Source of the DNA: Chlorobiaceae bacterium
GTDB lineage: Bacteria > Bacteroidota > Chlorobiia > Chlorobiales > Chlorobiaceae
Direction: 5' to 3'
NCBI GenBank assembly: GCA_013334755.1
Contig: JAAXWX010000007.1
Span: 1-57,437, forward strand
DNA: 57,437 nucleotides
The translations under genes and the position numbers were made by a program. Below, piece after piece: positions 51,518 through 57,437 of the stretch (its first letter is position 1; the number at the start of each line of letters is the position of its first letter). The notes under the pieces are model-generated. The model did no database searches and had not been told where the DNA came from. It was given only the letters and a program-made list of their open reading frames with translations.

Positions 51518-53212
51518 ATGAGACAAACCATCTTCCGAAAAATGCTCTCAGCGGCTGCAATCCTGCTGCTTCTTGCCGGAATGACAGCATGCCACCAGAA
51601 CAGCGACAAGATTCGAAATGAACAGATTGTTGCCGGTATTTCCGCTGACTTCGACTATCTCAACCCCCTGCTCATTCAGCTCTCCATGTCGCGTGAGGTG
51701 TGCACGCTTCTCTACCCTTCGCTGGTCAAACCATTCTATGATGACAAAAAGGGTGAGATCACCTTTCTGCCCAATACCGCCAAAAGCTGGGAGTTCTCTG
51801 CTGATGGCAAAAAAACAACCTTCCACTTGCGCAGCGATGCGATATGGGAAGATGGGGAAAAAGTGACATCACATGATTTCAAATACTCTTATGCCTTATA
51901 CAAACATCCAAAAATAGCAAGCTCCCGGCAGCATTACCTCAACGACCTGCTGCTTCTTCCTGATGGTACGGCTGATATCGAACGCGCTGTTGAAACTCCC
52001 GACGATTCAACGCTGGTGCTGCATTTCAGCAAACCGATGGCACAGGAAATTGTGCTCGACCATTTCAACGATCTGATGCCGGTAGCCCGGCATATCTTCA
52101 AGGCATATTCCCCGGATGAAATCCGCTCCAGGGCGACCGAAATACCGGTAGTAAGCGCAGGGCCCTTCAAGGTTAAACAATGGGCGCGCCAGGCAAAACT
52201 GGAGCTTGTCTCCAATCCCACTTCGCGCCTCCCCCGGCCTGCCACCATAAAAAACATGGTTTTTCTGGTGGTACCGGAATACACAACCCGCCTTGCCATG
52301 CTGAAATCAGCTCAAATCGATGTCATGATCTCAGCGGGCGGAATCAATCCGAAAGACATCAGGGAGCTTGCAAAAAGCTCGCCCTCGATTATCATCAAAC
52401 CGGTAAAAAACCGTTTCTTTGACAGTATCGTCTGGCTGAACATAGACGGTGAAGCCTGGCGCAAAAGCGGCAAGGTGGTGCCTAATCCGCTGTTTGGCGA
52501 CAAAGCAGTACGCCGGGCTCTTACGCTTGCCATAGACCGGCAGTCCATCATTGACGGCTTCATGGGACCGGAACATGCCACCATCGTCAACACCTCACTG
52601 TCACCTGCCTACCGGGAAATCAACGACACATCGCTTGACCCGTACCGTTATGACCCACAGAAAGCTTCAGCGCTGTTGCGCTCAGCCGGATGGTCGCCCG
52701 GCCCGGACGGTATCCTGCAGAAAAACGGCAGGAAATTTACCTTTGAACTTGCCGCCCCGGTCGGCAATCCCCGGCGCAACTATGCCGCGACCATTATCCA
52801 GCAGAACCTCCGCGAAATCGGTATCGATTGTCGCCTGAAGTTTGACGAAAGCCTTATTTTCAACAAAAACCAGAACGAGTACCGCTATGATGCCGCACTT
52901 TCAGGCATGGCTGCCGAAACACTGCCCTTCCAGCTTGTTATCTGGGGTTCTGACTTTGCCCGTCGGCCATTCAACTCAGCAGCTTTTCAAAACAAACAGC
53001 TTGACACCATTATTGCAGAACTGAGCAGCCCCCTTCCCAAAGTGCGCAGTGTTGCGCTCTGGAAAAGCTACCAGAAAATCCTGCACGAAGAGCAGCCGAG
53101 AAGCTTCCTCTATTACTACGATGAACTTGAAGGTGTCAGCAACCGCATCAAGAACACCAATATCAATCTTATCTCCACACTCTATAACGCCGGGGAATGG
53201 AGTGTACAATAA
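51518..53212 (+). CDS. OppA/DppA-type substrate-binding lipoprotein (family 5)
   Basis: About 564 residues from ATG 51518 (MRQTIFRK). The N-terminal signal ends in a lipobox-like LLLAGMTAC, so the protein should be membrane-anchored. It carries the family-5 pattern: DFDYLNPLL, LAKSWEFSADGKKTTFHLR, WEDGEKVTSHDFKYSY, VRRALTLAIDRQSIIDGF and a C-terminal RYDAALSGM. Binds peptides or related ligands outside the inner membrane. No permease or ATPase gene is near; the next genes are bchF, bchC and bchX, 119 bases downstream on the same strand. Confidence 0.87.
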   Translation: MRQTIFRKMLSAAAILLLLAGMTACHQNSDKIRNEQIVAGISADFDYLNPLLIQLSMSREVCTLLYPSLVKPFYDDKKGEITFLPNTAKSWEFSADGKKTTFHLRSDAIWEDGEKVTSHDFKYSYALYKHPKIASSRQHYLNDLLLLPDGTADIERAVETPDDSTLVLHFSKPMAQEIVLDHFNDLMPVARHIFKAYSPDEIRSRATEIPVVSAGPFKVKQWARQAKLELVSNPTSRLPRPATIKNMVFLVVPEYTTRLAMLKSAQIDVMISAGGINPKDIRELAKSSPSIIIKPVKNRFFDSIVWLNIDGEAWRKSGKVVPNPLFGDKAVRRALTLAIDRQSIIDGFMGPEHATIVNTSLSPAYREINDTSLDPYRYDPQKASALLRSAGWSPGPDGILQKNGRKFTFELAAPVGNPRRNYAATIIQQNLREIGIDCRLKFDESLIFNKNQNEYRYDAALSGMAAETLPFQLVIWGSDFARRPFNSAAFQNKQLDTIIAELSSPLPKVRSVALWKSYQKILHEEQPRSFLYYYDELEGVSNRIKNTNINLISTLYNAGEWSVQ

Positions 53213-53331
53213 GCATCCGGTAAAAGGCCGTTCGGCACAGTTTGCCGCCAGTACCGATTTTTACTATATTCAACTACTTTTTTACAAAGCAGTTAAAGAA
53301 TTTCCGCCATCATCTGTGAACTCATTGTTTT

Positions 53332-53805
53332 ATGCCTCGTTACACACCTGAACAACTGGAACGAAGAAATGCATCAGTCTGGACAAAAGTACAGGGAATC
53401 CTTGCACCTATCCAGTTCGTCATGTTTCTTGCCGGCCTGACGGTCACCTGGCTCTACCAGACCCATAACGGAATCGACAACTTTGCATGGATCACCTTTT
53501 TTGTCACCCTGAAAACCCTCATGCTTGTCCTGATTTTTGTGACCGGCGGCTTTTTTGAACTTGAGGTTTTCGGCCAGTTTGCCTTTGCTCACGAATTCTT
53601 CTGGGAAGATTTCGGCAGCGCCATAGCAATGGTAGTACATCTCTCATACTTCATCCTCTTCTTCATGGGGCTTGATGAAGCTACCCTTATCTGGACTGCA
53701 CTGCTCGCCTATCTGAGTTATCTCGTCAATGCCGCACAATTTGTCATCCGTCTGCTTCTTGAAAAGCACAATGAAAAAAAGCTCAAACAGCGTCAGGTCG
53801 TCTGA
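53332..53805 (+). CDS. bchF: 3-vinyl bacteriochlorophyllide hydratase (BchF)
   Basis: 157 residues, integral membrane protein with about four hydrophobic segments. Starts MPRYTPEQLERRNASVWTKVQGILAPIQF and shows EVFGQFAFAHEFFWEDFGSAIAM, both typical of BchF. Hydrates the C3 vinyl group on the way to bacteriochlorophyll a (and related chlorosome pigments). First of three bch genes; 23 bases before bchC. Confidence 0.92.
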   Translation: MPRYTPEQLERRNASVWTKVQGILAPIQFVMFLAGLTVTWLYQTHNGIDNFAWITFFVTLKTLMLVLIFVTGGFFELEVFGQFAFAHEFFWEDFGSAIAMVVHLSYFILFFMGLDEATLIWTALLAYLSYLVNAAQFVIRLLLEKHNEKKLKQRQVV

Positions 53806-53828
53806 GCACTGACAAAGAAAGTACTATT

Positions 53829-54833
53829 ATGAACGCAAAAGCCATTGTATTCACCGGTGTACGACAGATTGAGCTCAGTGATGTCTCCCTGAAGCCCCTC
53901 TCGTCAACTGATGTACTAGTTGAAACCTGGTGGTCGTCAATCAGCACCGGCACGGAAAAAATGGCCTGGAACGGACTGATTCCTTCCTGGCCATTCATCT
54001 TCCCCTTTATTCCCGGCTACGAAACCGTCGGAAAAATCATTCAGGCTGGTGATCATGTCAACCAGAGCCTGATAGGCAAGTTCGCCTATGTTGCCGGATC
54101 ATTCGGTTATGAGGGAGTCAACGCAGCTTTTGGTGGAGCTTCCGAATATATCGTCTGCCCTGTCGAGAGTATCACTATACTTGACAATATCGAAAATCCA
54201 AAGTGCGGCATCGCCCTGCCTCTTGGCGCTACTGCCCTGCATATTGTGGATCTGGCGCAGGTTAAAAACAAGAAAGTACTGGTGCTTGGTCAGGGCGCAG
54301 TCGGCATTCTTGCAGCCGAACTGGCAAAGCTTATGGGAGCTAAACTGGTGGCAGCAACTGAACCAAACAAGAACAGGTTACAGTTGTCATCAGCCGATCT
54401 GAAGGTTGATCCGGAAACTGAAGATGTTTCTGCCGCCTTGGCCGGACATGAGTTCGATATTCTGATCGACAGCACCGGCATAATGAGCGCCATTGACACC
54501 GGCCTGCGCTTTCTGAAGTTTCAGGGAACCGTTATTTTTGGAGGTTATTACCAGCGAATAAACATCGACTACTCCCAGGCCTTTCAGAAAGAGTTATCGT
54601 TCATTGCCGCAAAACAGTGGGCCAAAGGCGATCTGGAGCGGGTAAGGGAGCTGATCGCTCAGCGGAAACTCAATGCTGAAAGGATATTCACCCACCAACA
54701 TGCCGTTGATGAGTTTATCACGGAGGCCTACCAGAAGGCATTTACTGATCCGGACTGCATGAAAATGATTCTGCTCTGGAAAACCGGTACACAGCAGGAT
54801 GAATCGAGATGCACTATCACCGGAGAACCATAA
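53829..54833 (+). CDS. bchC: Bacteriochlorophyllide a dehydrogenase (BchC)
   Basis: 334-residue medium-chain dehydrogenase-type enzyme oxidising the C3 hydroxyethyl group to acetyl in bacteriochlorophyll a synthesis. Shows ETWWSSISTGTEKMAWNG, FIPGYETVGKI, a nucleotide-binding VLVLGQGAVGILAAELAK, and TVIFGGYYQRINIDY. It lies between bchF (23 bases) and bchX (10 bases) in one operon. Confidence 0.94.
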   Translation: MNAKAIVFTGVRQIELSDVSLKPLSSTDVLVETWWSSISTGTEKMAWNGLIPSWPFIFPFIPGYETVGKIIQAGDHVNQSLIGKFAYVAGSFGYEGVNAAFGGASEYIVCPVESITILDNIENPKCGIALPLGATALHIVDLAQVKNKKVLVLGQGAVGILAAELAKLMGAKLVAATEPNKNRLQLSSADLKVDPETEDVSAALAGHEFDILIDSTGIMSAIDTGLRFLKFQGTVIFGGYYQRINIDYSQAFQKELSFIAAKQWAKGDLERVRELIAQRKLNAERIFTHQHAVDEFITEAYQKAFTDPDCMKMILLWKTGTQQDESRCTITGEP

Positions 54834-54843
54834 GCCGTAATTG

Positions 54844-55956
54844 ATGACAGCAAGAACCATAGCGATATACGGCAAGGGCGGCATAGGCAAAAGCTTTACG
54901 ACCACCAACCTCAGCGCCACCTTTGCCCTGATGAACCAGCGGGTTCTTCAGCTTGGCTGCGACCCCAAGCACGACTCAACTACCTCCCTTTTCGGAGGCA
55001 TTCCTCTGCCCACGGTAACTGATGTTTTTGCTGAAAAAAACGCGCTGAACCAGCCGGTTTCCATCAGTGACATCGTCTTCCGCCGCGATATTGCTGGCTT
55101 TCCGCAACCCATATACGGTATAGAACTCGGTGGACCGCAAGTTGGCCGGGGATGCGGAGGGCGAGGCATCATCTCGGGTTTTGATGTGCTTGAAAAACTC
55201 GGAATTTTCAACTGGGATATCGACATCATCCTGATGGACTTTCTCGGTGACGTCGTCTGCGGAGGATTTGCCACACCGCTTGCCCGCTCGCTCAGCGAAG
55301 AGGTCATTCTGGTCACCAACAACGATCGTCAGTCCATCTTTACCGCCAACAACATCTGCCAGGCCAACAACTATTTCAGAACTATCGGCGGAGAGTCACG
55401 CCTTCTCGGTCTTATCATCAACCGTGATGACGGCAGCGGCGTAGCCGAACGATACGCCGAAGCGGCCGGCATCACGGTGCTCATGAAAGTGCCCTACAAC
55501 GCCGACGCCCGCGACAAGGACGACAGCTTCGACTTCGCCATCCGCCTGCCTGAAATCAGGGAAAAATTCCAAAAACTTGCGCAGGATATTATTGACAACC
55601 GCATCACCCCCTGCGAAGCCGTCGGTCTCGACTTCATGGGCTTTGTCCGCCTTTTCGGTGAAGTCAGCAATGATGCACCGCAACCCGCAACTGCAGATGA
55701 GCTTTTCGGGCGAAAAGGAATCAATTCCGGCAATGAAACGATAGCGGAACAAAGTTCACTCGAAAGTGACGATCTGAAGATGGCGCAATGCATTGACAAG
55801 CTTCCTTCAGAAGAACAGGAGGTCTACCGGATGATGGAGCAGGAAAAGAAGGCTCTGAGTGAGGTGGCTGAACTGACTTGCAGGGAGGAATCAGCAGTAC
55901 AGAATTTGCTTGCAAGTGCACGGAGAGAACTGGCGAGGCTTTTCTTCGAAAACTGA
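54844..55956 (+). CDS. bchX: Chlorophyllide reductase iron protein BchX with sigma-region-4-like C-terminal extension
   Basis: About 370 residues from ATG 54844 (a TTG directly before could also start). Nitrogenase-iron-protein-like ATPase that reduces BchYZ: P-loop IYGKGGIGKSFTTTNL, GCDPKHDSTTSLFGG, GRGCGGRGIISGF and DFLGDVVCGGFATPL hold the nucleotide and cluster-binding Cys residues. The BchX core ends near residue 275 to 300. The last 60 residues (about 55760-55953) read LPSEEQEVYRMMEQEK..., a helix-turn-helix like sigma factor region 4 (ALSEVAELTCREESAVQNLL). The Rhodobacter protein is about 333 residues, so the tail is extra. Confidence 0.93.
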   Translation: MTARTIAIYGKGGIGKSFTTTNLSATFALMNQRVLQLGCDPKHDSTTSLFGGIPLPTVTDVFAEKNALNQPVSISDIVFRRDIAGFPQPIYGIELGGPQVGRGCGGRGIISGFDVLEKLGIFNWDIDIILMDFLGDVVCGGFATPLARSLSEEVILVTNNDRQSIFTANNICQANNYFRTIGGESRLLGLIINRDDGSGVAERYAEAAGITVLMKVPYNADARDKDDSFDFAIRLPEIREKFQKLAQDIIDNRITPCEAVGLDFMGFVRLFGEVSNDAPQPATADELFGRKGINSGNETIAEQSSLESDDLKMAQCIDKLPSEEQEVYRMMEQEKKALSEVAELTCREESAVQNLLASARRELARLFFEN

Positions 55957-56353
55957 CAATGGGATCAGGTTCGCGGGACTTCACTGATAGCGGACTGGCA
56001 ACTTGCACTCTCAGGGCAGCAACCGTACAAAATTGAACCGCTGAGGTGAAAAATGAACCCACGAGTATTAACAGTCATGGTCATCATCCGGAATCAAACT
56101 CGACGACCTACAAAGAGTGCTCCGGCAAAAATACCATGACAATCTTCACATGCCCTACCTTTTTCTCAAGTCGGTTTACCTTTAGATCGGCCAGCGAATG
56201 CATAAAGAAAACCAGCCGTGTTTGCCAGAGTAGCTTGACGGGAAACTGGCACTTCCATCTACAGGCACTTACCTGCCTTGGGCGATACAATATTTTCAGT
56301 TAGTTTTTGCTGGGTGTAGTTTTTTCTGTTGCTGATCATATAATGGCAAATCG
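55957..56353 (+). other. Intergenic region after bchX
   Basis: About 400 bases. No convincing gene (an 85-codon frame at 56046-56303 has no family character and is Cys/Ser/Phe-rich in the way random frames are). No terminator with a clear T tract was found after bchX. Whether downstream bch genes lie elsewhere cannot be told. Confidence 0.4.
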
Positions 56354-56677
56354 ATGAAGAAGAATCATTCGGACGCTCCTGCAACAACCAATTTGGTTGA
56401 AAAAATCAGGCCTCTCATTGAATACTCCCACCAACTCGCACGAGAGGCGGAAAAGCTTTATACCCTGGAAGTTGCTGCGATCATAAAAGATCAGGAAAGC
56501 GACCCCGGGCGAATAGAACATTGCCTTGACGGAATTCTGGGTTTTTGCTTTGACGATAATATGCTGCTGTTATTCAAAAAGCTCTGCCGCCATTATTATA
56601 CAATCGATCCGGTTGCGACAGGAGAATATGTTTACGCTTACAAGGATATGTGGAATAATGATGATTCAGGGCGTTGA
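56354..56677 (+). CDS. Small hypothetical protein
   Basis: 107 residues, predicted mostly helical, soluble, with a central LDGILGFCFDDNMLLLFKKL and a C-terminal aromatic stretch RHYYTIDPVATGEYVYAYKDMW. I do not recognise a family. It is convergent with the rubrerythrin gene 13 bases away. The composition and codon use look like a real gene. Confidence 0.6.
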   Translation: MKKNHSDAPATTNLVEKIRPLIEYSHQLAREAEKLYTLEVAAIIKDQESDPGRIEHCLDGILGFCFDDNMLLLFKKLCRHYYTIDPVATGEYVYAYKDMWNNDDSGR

Positions 56678-56689
56678 CAGGGTTTCTGA

Positions 56690-57190
56690 TTAGCTGATTT
56701 CAATGAACTTGCTCCCGGGAACGTTGCAGATGGGGCAGGTGTCAGGAATACTGTTCTCGACGGTGTTACCGCATACAGGACAGATGTAGATCTTTCCAGC
56801 GGGCAGGTCTTTGCCGCCTTTTACGGCTTCAAGTGCTTTTGAGTAGAGTCCGTGATGGATCTCTTCTACAGCCAGCGCATTCTTGATGGAAAACTCGGCC
56901 GGTTTGTTGCCTTCCTGCTGTGCTTCAGCAAGATAGTCGGGATACATCCGGGTAAATTCAAATTCTTCGCCCTCGATGGCTTCCTGAAGATTTTCAGCAG
57001 TGCTTTTTATTCCCCCCATCACACGAAGGTGTGCAAGGGCGTGAACGGTTTCTGCTTCAGCCGCGGCGCGAAAAAGTTTTGCTACCTGTGGCATTCCTTC
57101 TTCTTCAGCTTTTTTGGCAAACGCAAGATATTTCCGGTTTGCCTGACTTTCTCCTGCGAAAGCGTTCTGCAGATTCTCGTTTGTTGCCAT
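56690..57190 (-). CDS. rbr: Rubrerythrin
   Basis: 166 residues. The N-terminal four-helix bundle carries the diiron ligands (AGESQANRKYLAFAKKAEEEG, AAEAETVHALAH and VEEIHHGLYSKAL). The C-terminal rubredoxin domain has CPVCGN and CPICN. Functions as a peroxide reductase in anaerobes, fitting a strictly anaerobic phototroph. It is convergent with the small gene at 56354 and lies 59 bases before the end of the truncated gene at the right edge. Confidence 0.96.
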   Translation of the reverse strand: MATNENLQNAFAGESQANRKYLAFAKKAEEEGMPQVAKLFRAAAEAETVHALAHLRVMGGIKSTAENLQEAIEGEEFEFTRMYPDYLAEAQQEGNKPAEFSIKNALAVEEIHHGLYSKALEAVKGGKDLPAGKIYICPVCGNTVENSIPDTCPICNVPGSKFIEIS

Positions 57191-57249
57191 GGTGTGTTTC
57201 TCCCTTGATTTTTATGCCTCTCCTTGTTTTTTCAGGAGAGTATTGTTGA

Positions 57250-57437
57250 TCAGACGTGCTCGATAGAGGTATGATTGGAAATTTCGGAATTGGTGGTACA
57301 TAAATCAGCTGGCGAGAGATGGTGAACATTATCATTACCGGTCAGACGGGCAAAGTCACGGAGTTCTTCGGTGACGGCTTTAAAAAAGTTTGCGACACGG
57401 ATGGCGGATTTATCGATGTCCAGACGGGCACTAAGGG
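57250..57437 (-). CDS. FMN-binding glutamate synthase-family protein (3' end)
   Basis: The last 61 codons of a minus-strand gene that starts outside the window; stop TGA is at 57252-57250. The visible end (NVHHLSPADLCTTNSEISNH, then TSIEHV) matches the C-terminus of single-domain glutamate-synthase-like FMN proteins (GltB2 type). The frame is open from the edge, and it is not an isolated ORF. Rubrerythrin follows it 59 bases downstream on the same strand. Confidence 0.75.
   Translation of the reverse strand, partial: LSARLDIDKSAIRVANFFKAVTEELRDFARLTGNDNVHHLSPADLCTTNSEISNHTSIEHV

Noticed and set aside
56046-56303. 85-codon plus-strand frame after bchX
   Set aside because: Composition rich in Ser, Thr, Cys and Phe without secondary-structure pattern; looks like random coding potential.
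1-57437. CRISPR arrays, tRNA or rRNA genes, transposases, integrases and phage genes
   Set aside because: Scanned by eye on both strands: no regularly spaced repeats, no tRNA-like T-loop/acceptor pairs and no transposase or integrase motifs were noticed. Small elements could be missed without a covariance search.

Overview
The window comes from a green sulfur bacterium (Chlorobiaceae, Chlorobium/Pelodictyon-like). The markers are bchF-bchC-bchX, a chlorosome-envelope-like protein, a CrtQ-type carotene desaturase, a bacillithiol deacetylase, and one co-directional sulfur-oxidation island in the gene order typical of that phylum. No insertion sequence, CRISPR array, tRNA or rRNA was recognised.

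Layout. 1-1376 (+): end of a sulfate ABC transporter (cysW partial, cysA). 1388-5846 (-): convergent assimilatory sulfate reduction operon, read sir-cysH-cysD-cysN. The APS kinase half of CysN looks dead and CysH is of the APS-reductase type, so the route is sulfate to APS to sulfite to sulfide without PAPS. 6106-9043 (-): an outer-membrane porin, a membrane protein of unknown function and a glutamine amidotransferase. 9221-12837: aroK-aroB (+), then coaX (-), an unknown membrane protein (-) and a YjbQ-family protein (+). 12964-15703 (-): a Lrp-type regulator followed by type III glutamine synthetase. 16209-22228 (mainly +): crtQ, a three-gene ArsS-like radical SAM/glycosyltransferase operon, a 27-residue-repeat protein resembling chlorosome protein CsmH, dut (-) and bshB.

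22257-47346 is one uninterrupted minus-strand block for oxidation of reduced sulfur, about 25 kb. Read in the direction of transcription it is: sulfide:quinone oxidoreductase; a FadL-type outer-membrane protein; a SoeABC/polysulfide-reductase-like molybdoenzyme (B and C subunits fused, then A); a TauE/SafE exporter and a DUF1634-like protein; dsrE2-rhodanese-tusA; dsrN; dsrC-A-B-L; an unassigned 122-residue gene; dsrE-F-H-T-M-K-J-O-P; then the siroheme genes sirC and cobA. In the expected scheme Sqr oxidises sulfide, TusA/Rhd/DsrE2/DsrEFH carry sulfane sulfur to DsrC, DsrMKJOP and DsrAB/DsrL oxidise it to sulfite, and the Soe-like enzyme takes sulfite to sulfate.

47953-50084 (+): a porin and an orphan PstS. 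50187-51104 (-): a papain-type peptidase. 51518-55956 (+): an orphan peptide-binding lipoprotein followed by bchF-bchC-bchX. The right end has a small unknown gene (+), rubrerythrin (-) and the 3' end of an FMN-dependent glutamate-synthase-like gene (-) cut by the window edge.

The most notable unexplained signals are: a 20-bp element of the form AACC-N12-RGYT with a shared core, found once upstream of each of sqr, the fadL-like gene and the soe-like operon; a sigma-region-4-like C-terminal extension on BchX; the 122-residue gene inside the dsr operon; a degenerate APS kinase domain; a truncated HemD-like tail on CobA; and a terminator-like hairpin in the aroK leader.
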